A stretch of 64,000 nt of DNA from Amycolatopsis orientalis DSM 40040 = KCTC 9412 (GCF_000478275.1 NZ_ASJB01000009.1:1-64000), one strand, 5' to 3'. Shown: positions 11,232 through 19,763, numbered from the stretch's first letter. A program made the numbers and translations. The notes: generated by a model not told the origin, from the letters alone.

Positions 11232-11660
11232 GTGGCACTGGAAGAGAAACGCGCTTGGATCGTGGCGGTGGTCACGCTCTGCGCCTACGCGGTCTACCTG
11301 TTCGTCGTCCTCGGCCGGGCGGGCTCCGGCCCCCTCGTCGATGTCCCTTACGTGGCACCGTTGCTGTGGACGGTCGGGGCGGCCATCGTGGCCTCGATCG
11401 TGCTGCACATCGCCGCGGCGCCCGCCTCGCCGCGGGACGCGGGCCGCAAGGACCAGCGAGACCGCGAGATCGGCCGGTTCGGCGAACATGCCGGGCAGTC
11501 GTTCGTCGTGATCGGCGGCATCGCGGCGCTCGTCATGGCGATGGCCGAACTGGACCACTTCTGGATCGCCAACACCGTGTACTTCGCCTTCGTCCTGTCG
11601 TCCCTGCTCGGCTCGCTCGCGAAGATCTCCGCGTACCGCCAGGGTTTCCAGGCATGGTGA
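11232..11660 (+). CDS. Small four-helix membrane protein paired with an XRE regulator
   Basis: This 142-residue protein has four predicted transmembrane segments (about 8-30, 40-62, 85-105 and 110-130). A charged loop around DQRDREIGRFGEHAG resembles the DUF2178-like proteins commonly encoded next to YozG-type regulators. No enzymatic motif is seen. GTG 11232 is preferred over an upstream ATG at 11196 because the promoter boxes lie at 11196-11224 and no ribosome binding site is visible. The stop overlaps the start of the XRE gene by seven bases, which implies coupled expression. Its role is unknown; it may be a sensor or target of the regulator. Confidence 0.75.
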   Translation: MALEEKRAWIVAVVTLCAYAVYLFVVLGRAGSGPLVDVPYVAPLLWTVGAAIVASIVLHIAAAPASPRDAGRKDQRDREIGRFGEHAGQSFVVIGGIAALVMAMAELDHFWIANTVYFAFVLSSLLGSLAKISAYRQGFQAW

Positions 11661-11869
11661 AACCGACCAAGGTCACGAACTCCATCCGCACCCTTCGGTT
11701 CGCCAGTGGCGAGATGACGCAGGCCGAACTCGCGGACCGGATCGGCGTCACGCGCCAGACGGTCATCGCCATCGAACAGGGGCGCTATTCGCCGTCCCTG
11801 GAGATGGCCTTCCAGATCGCCAGGGTGTTCGGCGTCGGGCTCGACGACGTTTTCCAGTACCCAGACTAG
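11654..11869 (+). CDS. Small XRE/Cro-type HTH regulator (YozG-like)
   Basis: This 71-residue protein is essentially a single helix-turn-helix: MTQAELADRIGVTRQTVIAIEQGRY is the classic Cro/CI fold with recognition helix TRQTVIAIE. It ends in GLDDVFQYP, typical of the short YozG/Xre family. ATG 11654 lies inside the end of the membrane-protein gene. It probably autoregulates the pair through the TTTGA-N8-TCAAA palindrome at the upstream promoter (inference). The downstream dehydrogenase begins 13 bases later and may be in the same transcript. Confidence 0.88.
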   Translation: MVKPTKVTNSIRTLRFASGEMTQAELADRIGVTRQTVIAIEQGRYSPSLEMAFQIARVFGVGLDDVFQYPD

Positions 11870-11882
11870 GAAAGAGGCCGCC

Positions 11883-12845
11883 ATGAAGGCGATCGTCCAG
11901 AATGAGTACGGCACCACGGACATCCTCCGGCTGACCGATCTGCCGGAACCCGAAGCGGGGCCGGACGGCGTGGTCGTCCGGATCCGCGCGGCAGGCGTCG
12001 ATCCCGGTACCTGGCACCTCATGGAAGGGACGCCCTATCTCGTACGGTTGATGGGATTCGGCTTCCGCAGACCGAAGGCCCGCGTCCGCGGGCTGGACTT
12101 CGCCGGCGTCGTGCACGCGGTCGGCGGGAACGTGACGGAGTTCCGGGCCGGTGACGAGGTTTTCGGTACCTGCCAAGGATCCTTCGCCGAGTACGCACTG
12201 ACCACAGTGGACAAGATCGCGCGGAAACCCGAACGGCTCGGTTTCGCGGAGGCCGCGGCGGTCCCGATTTCCGCGTTCACCGCCCTGCACGCGGTTCGGG
12301 ACCGGGGCGGGGTCGCGCCCCGGCAGAAGGTCCTCGTCATCGGGGCGGGCGGCGGCGTGGGCACCTACGCGGTGCAGATCGCCAAGGCGTTCGGCGCGAA
12401 GGTCGACGGCGTGTGCGGCACCGGCAAGGTGGAGTTCGTCCGGTCGCTCGGCGCGGAAACGGTGTTCGACTACACACGTGAGGAGTTCGGCGGCGGTTAC
12501 GACCTCATCATCGACACCGCGGGGAACCGGCCGCTGAACCTGTTGCGTAAATCCCTTACCCCGCAAGGCACTCTGGTGATCGTCGGGGGCGAAAGCGGGG
12601 GAAAATGGCTCGGGCCGGTCGGCCGTAACCTGCGGGCGCTGCTCCTCGGCCCGTTCGTGAAACACCGGCTCCGCGGCCTGTTCTCCACGGAGAACCGGGA
12701 CGATCTCGAGACGCTGCGCGCGCTCATCGAGGCGGGGAAGCTGAACCCGGTCGTCGACCGGACCTACTCCCTGGCCGAGGTGCCGGACGCGATCCGTCAC
12801 GTGAGCGAGGGACACACCCGCGGCAAGGTCGTCATCACGGTCTGA
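11883..12845 (+). CDS. Medium-chain NAD(P)H-dependent dehydrogenase / quinone reductase-like
   Basis: This 320-residue medium-chain dehydrogenase/reductase opens with a GroES-like domain (to about 120, with RGLDFAGVVHAVGG). A Rossmann domain follows with the nucleotide-binding motif VIGAGGGVGTYAVQIAKAFGA (about 151-171). The zinc-binding GHE motif of true alcohol dehydrogenases is absent, which places it with the zinc-free quinone oxidoreductases and similar enone reductases. AGGAAAGAGG precedes ATG 11883. It is probably a cytoplasmic oxidoreductase for electrophilic carbonyl compounds, with unknown substrate. It is likely co-transcribed with the XRE gene. Confidence 0.88.
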   Translation: MKAIVQNEYGTTDILRLTDLPEPEAGPDGVVVRIRAAGVDPGTWHLMEGTPYLVRLMGFGFRRPKARVRGLDFAGVVHAVGGNVTEFRAGDEVFGTCQGSFAEYALTTVDKIARKPERLGFAEAAAVPISAFTALHAVRDRGGVAPRQKVLVIGAGGGVGTYAVQIAKAFGAKVDGVCGTGKVEFVRSLGAETVFDYTREEFGGGYDLIIDTAGNRPLNLLRKSLTPQGTLVIVGGESGGKWLGPVGRNLRALLLGPFVKHRLRGLFSTENRDDLETLRALIEAGKLNPVVDRTYSLAEVPDAIRHVSEGHTRGKVVITV

Positions 12846-12931
12846 CAAGAGTTCTCCCGGGCGTTCACCTCCGGCCATCTTGGCCGTGTTCGGTGTCGGA
12901 GAGCGATCCGCCGACCCCGAGGAGACCACCG

Positions 12932-14470
12932 ATGTCCGTCAACCGCCGGGATCTGTTGCGAGGCGCCGCCACCGCCGGCGCGCTGGGACTGGCCTGGCCG
13001 TTGAGTTCACGGATGACCGTCGCGCAGGCGGAGGAGGCCGCGGCACAGCTGGGCGCGACCTGGGACGAGGCGCCGTTCACCCTCGGGGTCGCGTCCGGTG
13101 ACCCGGTCCCGCACGGGGTCGCGCTCTGGACGCGGCTCGCGCCGAAACCGATGGAGTTCGAGCAGCCGCTGGCCGACACCGTCGAGGTCGGCTGGGAGGT
13201 CGCCACCGACCGCGCCTTCCGCCGCCGCGTGGCGCGCGGGACCGTGGCGGCCACCGCCGGGCTCGGGCACAGCGTGCACGTCCCGGTGTCCGGGCTGGAA
13301 CCGGGCGCGCAGTATTACTACCGCTTCCAGGCGCTCGGCAAGGTCAGCCGGATCGGCCGCACCCGCACCGCCCCGGTCGGCCCGGTCCGGCGGGTGCGGT
13401 TCGCTTCGGCGAACTGCCAGGCGTTCCACGACGGGTTCTACGCGGCGCACGCCGGGATCGCGCGGGAGGAGCTGGATTTCGTCGTCCACCTCGGCGACTA
13501 CGTCTACGAACACGGTCAGGTCGGCGGGAACCCGCTGCGCGACCACGAGGGACCCGAGGTGCTGACCCTGCCGTCGTACCGGCGGCGGCACGCGCTCTAC
13601 AAGTCCGACCCCTCGCTGCGCGACGCCCACGCGGCCCATCCGTGGTTCATCACCTGGGACGATCACGAGGTCGTCAACGACTACAGCGGTACCACTCCCG
13701 CGCTGCGGGCGCGGCGGTCGGCGGCGTACCAGGCGTGGTTCGAGCATATGCCGGTGCGGCCGGACCACCCCACGTCGCCGAGGATCCACCGGCGGCGGAG
13801 CTGGGGCGACCTGCTTGATCTGTCCATTTTGGACCTTCGGCAGTACCGGTCGGCGCAGAACCTGCCCGACGGCACGATCCTCGGCGCGGATCAGAAGACA
13901 TGGCTCAAGGATCAGGTGACCGGGGCCGGCGAGGCGTGGCACTGCTGGGTGAACTCGATCATGCTGAGCCAGCTGGCGAAACCGGGCGGCGACGGGTACA
14001 TGTTCACCGATCAGTGGGACGGCTTCCTCGCCGAACGGAAGGAGGTGCTGACCCACGTCGCCCAGAGCGGCCTCGAAGACTTCGTGGTGATCACCGGCGA
14101 CTGGCATTCCGCGTTCGTCGACGACATCCGCCCGGACTTCGACGATCCGGCGACCCCGGTGATCGGGACCGAGTTCACCGCGCACTCGGTCTCCTCCGGC
14201 GCCTACTCCCCCGAATGGAACGCCACGAACGGGCCGAAGCTGGGCGCGGCGAACCCGCACCTCAAGTACTTCGAGGGCAACCGGTACGGCTACGACGTCT
14301 ACGAGGTCACCCCGCGCCGCTGGAGCACGCAGATGCGGGTGATCGGCGACCGGCGCGACCCGCGTTCGCCGGTGAGCACCCTGACCACGTTCCACGTCGA
14401 CCGCGGCAGGCCGGGGTCCTATGAGGACCGGGGCACGATCACCTCCCCGGCGCAATACCGGCGGCACTAG
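12932..14470 (+). CDS. Tat-exported alkaline phosphatase D (PhoD-like)
   Basis: This 512-residue secreted phosphodiesterase/phosphatase has a twin-arginine signal (VNRRDLLRG followed by a hydrophobic stretch). An N-terminal immunoglobulin-like domain with FTLGVASGDPVPHGVALWTRL comes next, then the PhoD metallophosphatase domain. Metal-site signatures are visible: VHLGDYVYE, WDDHEVVNDYSG and VVITGDWHSAF. Family members use Fe3+/Ca2+ centres and release phosphate from phosphodiesters in phosphate-poor conditions. I chose ATG 12932, preceded by GAGGAG, rather than a GTG at 12893, because this puts the RR motif at the N-terminus. No PHO box was identified. Confidence 0.93.
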   Translation: MSVNRRDLLRGAATAGALGLAWPLSSRMTVAQAEEAAAQLGATWDEAPFTLGVASGDPVPHGVALWTRLAPKPMEFEQPLADTVEVGWEVATDRAFRRRVARGTVAATAGLGHSVHVPVSGLEPGAQYYYRFQALGKVSRIGRTRTAPVGPVRRVRFASANCQAFHDGFYAAHAGIAREELDFVVHLGDYVYEHGQVGGNPLRDHEGPEVLTLPSYRRRHALYKSDPSLRDAHAAHPWFITWDDHEVVNDYSGTTPALRARRSAAYQAWFEHMPVRPDHPTSPRIHRRRSWGDLLDLSILDLRQYRSAQNLPDGTILGADQKTWLKDQVTGAGEAWHCWVNSIMLSQLAKPGGDGYMFTDQWDGFLAERKEVLTHVAQSGLEDFVVITGDWHSAFVDDIRPDFDDPATPVIGTEFTAHSVSSGAYSPEWNATNGPKLGAANPHLKYFEGNRYGYDVYEVTPRRWSTQMRVIGDRRDPRSPVSTLTTFHVDRGRPGSYEDRGTITSPAQYRRH

Positions 14471-14635
14471 GCCAAAAGGGGAACGGGCGAACTCAGAAGG
14501 GGGGCGGGGGACGCTCTTATGGAGCAGTGTGGTTCACCGCACGCGTTCTCTTTTCACCTGCCCGATGAATTCACGACAATTCTTCCGTGCGGCTAATCTG
14601 AGCTTTCCATTGGGAACGATCCCCGGGAGAAAGCA

Positions 14636-14977
14636 ATGAAGAAGAAAATCGCCGCTTTAGTCATGGCCGCCTTTTCGGCGGCCGGTATCCTGGCCGGCTC
14701 ACCGGCCTCCGCGGCGACGGACAGCCAGTTCCCGCCCTACGGCTGCGACAGCGGCCGCTATGGGCTCCTCTTCGGCGAGGGCATCTCCTTGACCTGCTTT
14801 TCCCTGCCCCATCCGTCACAGACCTACCGGGTGGTCGCCCACTGCTCGTCGGGATCGTCCTATTGGTACACCGTCGGCCATTGGGTCCCGCTCGGATTCG
14901 GGCCGTCGAGCGCGGAATGTCACGGTGCACTGCTTTCGAACGCCTACGTCGCCGGATATCACGTAGACGATTTCTAA
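14636..14977 (+). CDS. Small secreted cysteine-containing protein
   Basis: This 113-residue protein has a clear Sec signal peptide: MKKKIA, a hydrophobic core and a cleavage site after ASA (about residue 27). The mature part of about 86 residues has four cysteines (in YGCDSG, LTCFS, AHCSS and AECHG), enough for two disulfides, and is rich in Gly, Ser, Tyr and aromatic residues. I do not recognise the family. The start ATG follows CGGGAGAAAGCA, a good ribosome binding site. The gene is less GC-rich at its 5' end than its neighbours. It is plausibly an exported hypothetical or antimicrobial-like protein, but nothing nearby supports a function. Confidence 0.75.
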   Translation: MKKKIAALVMAAFSAAGILAGSPASAATDSQFPPYGCDSGRYGLLFGEGISLTCFSLPHPSQTYRVVAHCSSGSSYWYTVGHWVPLGFGPSSAECHGALLSNAYVAGYHVDDF

Positions 14978-15002
14978 TATTTCAAGGAAACGATGTCGAT
15001 CT

Positions 15003-15884
15003 TCAACCGGCGTTTCGGCGTCCGCTCCCGCCGGGTCCCCACCGGCCCACTTCCACGGTGAGCCAGCGATGGAGGGAGAAAGCCAGTTCGACCGGCGCGT
15101 CGTACTGGATCAGGTGCCCGGCGCCCGGGATGACGTCCAGCAGGGCGCCCGGAATCGCGTTCGCGAGCCGTTCCGCCCGGTCCACCGGGATCCACGTGTC
15201 GTCCGCACCCCAGATCACTTTCACCGGCAGCGCGAGTTCGGGATAGCGGTCCTGGATCTCGTCGGTGTACCGCACGTCCGCTTCGGCGATCTGCCGGTAG
15301 AAGGCCTGTTGCCCGGCGCTGTCCAGCCAAGGACCGGTCAGCGTGGCCAGTTGCGCGCCGGTGAGACCACGATGGGAGGCCGTCCCGATATAGGACTCCA
15401 GCGCCCCGCGGTGCACCGCCGGCGGCTGCGCCTGGAACACCTCGGCGTTCTCCGCGACGAGCCGGAAGAACTCCGAGCCCCACGGCCGCAGCGCGACGAC
15501 GTCCACCAGCGCGAGTGAGGCGTATTCGGCGCCGTGCAACAGCTTCGCGCGCAGGGAAACGGCCCCGCCGTAATCGTGGGAGATCACGTGCGGGGCCGTC
15601 AGTCCCCAATGTCCGAGCAGATCGGCGAAAAGCTCGCCCTGCGTCCCGAGATCGACGGCGTGACCGGGTTCTTTCGACGACCGGCCGTACCCCGGCATGT
15701 CCCAGACGTGGACGGCGAACTCCTTGCTGAGCGCCCGCGCGAAGGGCCCCCACAGTTGCGCCGACCACGGTGTCCCGTGGCACAGCACCACCGGGGCGCC
15801 CTCGCCGAGGCGTTCCCACGCCACCGAACGGCCCCGCCACCGGTACGTCCGCGACAACTCCAGCTCGTCGGATCCCATGATCAC
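15003..15884 (-). CDS. Alpha/beta hydrolase, haloalkane dehalogenase/epoxide hydrolase-like
   Basis: This 293-residue protein has the oxyanion motif LCHGTPWSAQLW. At the nucleophile elbow it has HVISHDYGGAVSLR, with Asp rather than Ser as nucleophile, as in haloalkane dehalogenases and epoxide hydrolases. WGADDTWIP supplies the acid and GAGHLIQYDAP the catalytic His. These features point to cleavage of a C-halogen or epoxide bond, or a close relative. GTG 15884 and ATG 15878 are both possible starts. It is cytoplasmic with no operon partner; the GAF-ANTAR gene upstream on the same strand ends 22 bases away. Confidence 0.88.
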   Translation of the reverse strand: MIMGSDELELSRTYRWRGRSVAWERLGEGAPVVLCHGTPWSAQLWGPFARALSKEFAVHVWDMPGYGRSSKEPGHAVDLGTQGELFADLLGHWGLTAPHVISHDYGGAVSLRAKLLHGAEYASLALVDVVALRPWGSEFFRLVAENAEVFQAQPPAVHRGALESYIGTASHRGLTGAQLATLTGPWLDSAGQQAFYRQIAEADVRYTDEIQDRYPELALPVKVIWGADDTWIPVDRAERLANAIPGALLDVIPGAGHLIQYDAPVELAFSLHRWLTVEVGRWGPGGSGRRNAG

Positions 15885-15906
15885 GATCGTAGTGGCGCCT
15901 GATCGC

Positions 15907-16824
15907 TCAGTCGGGCAGGTGCAGTTCCGTATGCCGCTTGGACAGCATCTCCGCCAGCTCCCGGAGTTTGACGTTCATGTTCTGCGACGTGTGCCGCAGC
16001 ACTTCGAACGCCTCCGCGGCGTCGATCCCGCGCCGCGCCATCAGGATGCCCTTGGCCTGCCCGATCGCGTCCCTGCTGTCCAGCGCCTGCTGGAGCTGCT
16101 CCTCCTGGAGCTGGCCGCGGGTGACCGCGTGGGTGGTCGCCAGGGCCAGCGACGCGTGCGTCGCCAGCAGCAACAGCACGTCCCGGTCCTCCCGCGCGAT
16201 GCCGTGCGGGCTTCGCGAGTAGACGTTCAGCGCCCCCGAAAGCTGCGAACTCGACGCGTCCGGCAGCAAAGCCGTCGACACCAGGGAGTGGAAACCGAGC
16301 GTCGCGGCGGCCGGTCCGAACCGCGGCCAGCGGGCGTCTTCGGCGAGGTTGTCGCTGAAGGCCGCCGCCGGTCCCGAAACGCGTGCGGCTTCGACGCAGG
16401 CACCCTCTCCGTACTGATACTGCAATTGGTCTAATTCACCGGCGATCTCGTCGGTCCCCACCGGCGTGTGGAACGCGCCGTCGGGATCGAGGAGGGTGAC
16501 ACTCACCAGATCGGCGCCCGGTACCAGGTCACGGGTCGCGAAGACCACTCGCTCGAGGACCGCCGCGACCGAGCCGGAATCCAGCAACGCCCTGGTCAGC
16601 GCCACGAACTGGTTCACGAGTGGCCCGGCGGTGGGCCGGGCACCGTTTTCGGAGGTCACTGGCAGTTCGCCGTCGCCGACATCCTCGACGAATCGGTTCT
16701 TGTCCTGCTGCCAGTCGATTTCATCGGCCAAAGCCCGCCTCTCCCACTTCTGCACATCGGCGTGATGCACCACGGGAGTCACCGGCGGGAACCGGCGCCG
16801 AGCGCGCACCATCAACCGCCGCAA
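15907..16824 (-). CDS. GAF-ANTAR domain antitermination regulator
   Basis: This protein of up to 305 residues has a GAF sensor domain (about 75-230, LVNQFVALTRALLDSGSVAAV onward). A C-terminal ANTAR domain (about 245-300, QQALDSRDAIGQAKGILMAR and FEVLRHTSQNMNVKLRELA) is an RNA-binding three-helix bundle. ANTAR proteins bind tandem hairpins in mRNA leaders and prevent termination when signalled. The frame opens at a TTG at 16824, and several in-frame ATG/GTG codons within the first 20 residues are equally plausible starts. The divergent neighbour is a GAF-PP2C phosphatase, suggesting a shared stress-signalling role (inference). Confidence 0.9.
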   Translation of the reverse strand: MRRLMVRARRRFPPVTPVVHHADVQKWERRALADEIDWQQDKNRFVEDVGDGELPVTSENGARPTAGPLVNQFVALTRALLDSGSVAAVLERVVFATRDLVPGADLVSVTLLDPDGAFHTPVGTDEIAGELDQLQYQYGEGACVEAARVSGPAAAFSDNLAEDARWPRFGPAAATLGFHSLVSTALLPDASSSQLSGALNVYSRSPHGIAREDRDVLLLLATHASLALATTHAVTRGQLQEEQLQQALDSRDAIGQAKGILMARRGIDAAEAFEVLRHTSQNMNVKLRELAEMLSKRHTELHLPD

Positions 16825-17013
16825 CCAACCCGGTTACCGGCGGATCGGCGCTAACTTCTCAACGCTCAGAACCGCTTTCGGGAGCCGACTTTAGCCGAAT
16901 GCGATCGCCGCGCCTACCGCGACCCACGTTCCGGGCGTCGCGGCTTCGCCTGCCTGGCACGGAGCGGGCTCGGACCGTCCCGAAGCGCATACCCATTCGA
17001 GGCACCCGTTCAT

Positions 17014-17038
17014 GTTTCGCTCCCGCCGCAGGTTGGTA
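17014..17038 (+). promoter_or_regulatory. Possible stress-sigma promoter of the PP2C gene
   Basis: GTTT at 17014-17017 and GGTA at 17035-17038, 17 bases apart, loosely resemble the GTTT-N15-GGGTA pattern recognised by SigB/SigF-type factors in actinobacteria. The position, about 40 bases before the PP2C start, is right, but the match is partial. Confidence 0.3.
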
Positions 17039-17076
17039 CCCGGAGCCATGTCGTCGATACCCCGGGGGTGATCATC

Positions 17077-18498
17077 GTGACCTCACTTCCGGCGGATGAG
17101 CAGCGCCGGATCGTCGCGGCGTGTTTCGCCCGGACCGGGCTCACCGTGGAAGAGCTGTGGCTGCGGTATTTCGCACTGGGCGGCGACGTCAGCGAACTCG
17201 AACTGGACGCGTTCCTGCGGGGACTGGCGGACCTGCCGAGGATCCAGCGGGACATGGTCGCCCACGCGGTCAACGAACGGCTCGACGAGGTCACCGAGGG
17301 ACGCCGGGCGCCCTACAGCGGCGGTACCGATGGGGACACCCGGCCACGCGGTCCCCTGGCCGCGCTGGTGGGGCTCCTCCACGGGGCTCACCGGGCGTCG
17401 CCGGAGCGGCTGCCCGCGATCATCGCCGCGGCGGGCCAGGCGCTGGACCTCGAGATCGCCGTCTACCTCGCCGACCACGGCCAGCGGCAGCTCATCCCCG
17501 TTTCGGGCGGCTCGGGGGCGGGCCGGGTCCCGCTCGCCATCGAGACCAGTACGGCGGGCCACGTCTATCAGCACGCCGACTCGATGGTGACCGACGAGCC
17601 GGCGGGACCGCGGCTGTGGGCCACGCTGCTGGACGGCGACGAGCGCATGGGCGTCCTCGAAGTCGCGGCAAGCGGGGACGCCGACCTCCATGACCCTGCG
17701 CTGCGGACCCAGTGTCGGTGGCTCGCGTCGCTGTCGGGCCACCTCATCGCCGCCGCGATGAGGTACGGCGACGGTCTCGACGTGCTGAGGCGGCAGCGAC
17801 GGCGCGGTCCCGCCGCGGAGTTGCTCTGGCACAACCTGCCCCCGCTGACCGCGGCGACGGACACCGTCGTGGTGGCCGGCGGTGTCGAGCCCGCCTACGA
17901 CGTCCGCGGCGTCACCTTCGACTACGCCCTCTCCGAAACGACGGCGTCGCTGGCGATCTTCGACGCCGGGCGCGACACCGCGTCCGGCGGTCTGGTGGTC
18001 TCCGCGGCGCTGGCGGCCTACCGATCCGCTCGCCGCGAGGGGCTGGATCTGCGCGGCCAGGAATCCGCTGTCGACAAAGCGCTTTCGGCGCAGTTCGGTG
18101 ACGTGGCGGTCCGCGGCACGCTGGCGGAACTGGACCTCGCCGACGGCGGTCTCCGCTACCTCGGCGCGGGACGGGAAGCGCCGCTCGTGCTCGGCGGGCA
18201 GGGACAGACCACTTTGGACGGTGGCCGCCGTCCGCCGTTCGGCACCGGGCCGCCCGGTGAGATCGCGACCGCCCGGCTGCGGCCCGGCGATCTCCTGGTC
18301 CTGCACACCGACGGCCTTTCCGCCGCACGGACCGGCGACGGCGAACGATTCGCGTTCGCCGACTGCCTGGACGACAACGCCGGAAACGTCCCGGCCGAAA
18401 TCACCCGGCGCGTGCTTCAGGCGGCGAAATCCCACCGCGGCGCCGAATTCACCGAGGACGCGGGGCTGCTGGTCGCGCGCTGGTCCGGCCCCTCGTGA
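17077..18498 (+). CDS. GAF-PP2C (SpoIIE/RsbU-like) protein phosphatase
   Basis: This 473-residue protein has an N-terminal helical region, a GAF-like segment (about 95-225, LPAIIAAAGQALDLEIAVYLADHG) and a C-terminal PP2C/SpoIIE phosphatase (about 255-473). The latter shows FDYALSETTASLAIFDAG, LRYLGAGREAPLVLGG, the LLVLHTDGLSAAR signature and AEFTEDAGLLVARW. Such phosphatases dephosphorylate anti-anti-sigma factors (STAS proteins) and so release stress sigma factors. Some canonical metal-binding Asp positions look replaced, such as TASLAIFD where DG.D is usual, so activity needs testing. I prefer GTG 17077 with GGGGG upstream over GTG 17068. It is divergent from the GAF-ANTAR gene. Confidence 0.85.
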   Translation: MTSLPADEQRRIVAACFARTGLTVEELWLRYFALGGDVSELELDAFLRGLADLPRIQRDMVAHAVNERLDEVTEGRRAPYSGGTDGDTRPRGPLAALVGLLHGAHRASPERLPAIIAAAGQALDLEIAVYLADHGQRQLIPVSGGSGAGRVPLAIETSTAGHVYQHADSMVTDEPAGPRLWATLLDGDERMGVLEVAASGDADLHDPALRTQCRWLASLSGHLIAAAMRYGDGLDVLRRQRRRGPAAELLWHNLPPLTAATDTVVVAGGVEPAYDVRGVTFDYALSETTASLAIFDAGRDTASGGLVVSAALAAYRSARREGLDLRGQESAVDKALSAQFGDVAVRGTLAELDLADGGLRYLGAGREAPLVLGGQGQTTLDGGRRPPFGTGPPGEIATARLRPGDLLVLHTDGLSAARTGDGERFAFADCLDDNAGNVPAEITRRVLQAAKSHRGAEFTEDAGLLVARWSGPS

Positions 18499-18538
18499 GT
18501 GGTAATGACGGTTCTAACCGTCATTACCACTCACGAGG
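18491..18538. terminator. Bidirectional 23-bp palindrome containing a stop codon
   Basis: Positions 18491-18513 and 18516-18538 are perfect inverted repeats with a two-base loop. The phosphatase stop codon (18496-18498) lies inside the left arm, and the convergent aminotransferase stops at 18545. The stem is very stable and lacks a T-tract, as is common for actinobacterial terminators. Confidence 0.8.
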
Positions 18539-18544
18539 CCGCCC

Positions 18545-19726
18545 TCACACGAACGCCGACAGCCCGTCCAGCAACCTGTCGACGTCCTCGGCGCTGGTGT
18601 AGGGCGCGAGCCCGACCCGGAGCGCCGGATCCTCCAGGTTCAGGGCCGCGAAGACCTCGTAGGCGTAGAAGGATCCCGCCGGGGCGACGACCTTCCGTTC
18701 GGCGAGATGCCGTTGTGCCTCGCGTTCGCGGCCACCGAGGCTCATCAGCAGGGTCGGGGTCCGGTCGTCCGCCTTGCAGTGGACGGTGATCGCGCCGTCC
18801 AGTTCCTTCTCCAGCCTGGTCCGCAGCGAGGTTTCGTGGTCGTGCAGGGAGCCGAGCGAATTCGTCAGCCGTTCCCGCCGTGTCCCGCCCGCGCCGGGAT
18901 CCATCCCGGCGAGGAAGTCCACCGCGGCCGTCGCGCCGGCGAGGATCTCGTAAGGGAGGGTGCCGAATTCGAACCGTTCGGGCACGGTGTCGGGCGACGG
19001 CGTGAGCTTGTCCGGTTCGACGGCCTCCAGCAGGGCGGGCGAGGCGCCGAGCACTCCGCAGTGCGGGCCGAGGAACTTGTACGGCGAGCAGACGAAGAAG
19101 TCCGCCCCGAGCGCGGGGACGTCCACCAGCTCGTGCGCGGCGTAGTGGACGCCGTCGACGAACACCAGCGCCCCGGCGTCGTGGGCGAGATCGGCGATCC
19201 GGCGGATCGGCGGTTTGGTACCGAGGACGTTGGACGCCGCCGTGACCGCGACCAGCCGCGTCCGTTCGGTGAGCACCAGGGAATCGAGGTCGAGTTCGGT
19301 GGTTCCGGGGTCGATGTCGAGCCAGCGGACGGTCGTCCCGGCTCGCGCGGCGGCCTGGACCCAGGGCCGGACGTTGGCGTCGTGGTCGAGGCGGCTGACG
19401 ACGATCTCATCGCCCTCGCGCCAGCCTTTGGCCAGGTGGCGGGAAAAGTCGTAGGTCAGCTGGGTGGCGCTGCGGCCGTGGACGACGCCTTCGGCCGGAA
19501 CGCCGAGGAAATCGGCGTACGCGGCCCGGAAGCCCGCGACGGCGTTCTCGGCGTTGAGTTCGGACGGGCTGACCTTGCCCCGGTTCGACAGCGGGCCGGT
19601 CAGCGTCCCGGCGATGGCGTCGCCGACCTGCCGGGGTGTCTGGGTACCCGCGGGTCCGTCGAAGAAGGCGGTTCCGTGGGCGAGGGACGGGAAGTGGGCC
19701 CGGAGGGCCGCGACGTCGATGGCCAT
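18545..19726 (-). CDS. Class V aminotransferase, cysteine desulfurase-like
   Basis: This 393-residue PLP enzyme is of the cysteine desulfurase-like (VC1184-type) family. The PLP lysine lies in CSPYKFLGPHCG, the substrate/PLP pocket in VDGVHYAAHELVDV, and the N-terminus has FLDGPAGTQ-like residues (AFFDGPAGTQTPRQV). The C-terminal motif LRVGLAPYTSAEDVDRLL lacks the catalytic Cys found in SufS/IscS at that point, so true sulfur transfer is doubtful; C-S or C-N lyase activity is an alternative. No suf or isc genes are adjacent. It starts at ATG 19726, shortly after a terminator hairpin for the upstream gene. Confidence 0.88.
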   Translation of the reverse strand: MAIDVAALRAHFPSLAHGTAFFDGPAGTQTPRQVGDAIAGTLTGPLSNRGKVSPSELNAENAVAGFRAAYADFLGVPAEGVVHGRSATQLTYDFSRHLAKGWREGDEIVVSRLDHDANVRPWVQAAARAGTTVRWLDIDPGTTELDLDSLVLTERTRLVAVTAASNVLGTKPPIRRIADLAHDAGALVFVDGVHYAAHELVDVPALGADFFVCSPYKFLGPHCGVLGASPALLEAVEPDKLTPSPDTVPERFEFGTLPYEILAGATAAVDFLAGMDPGAGGTRRERLTNSLGSLHDHETSLRTRLEKELDGAITVHCKADDRTPTLLMSLGGREREAQRHLAERKVVAPAGSFYAYEVFAALNLEDPALRVGLAPYTSAEDVDRLLDGLSAFV

Positions 19727-19763
19727 GACCTCGACTCTGACATCCGGCGGTGGACCGAGTAAA

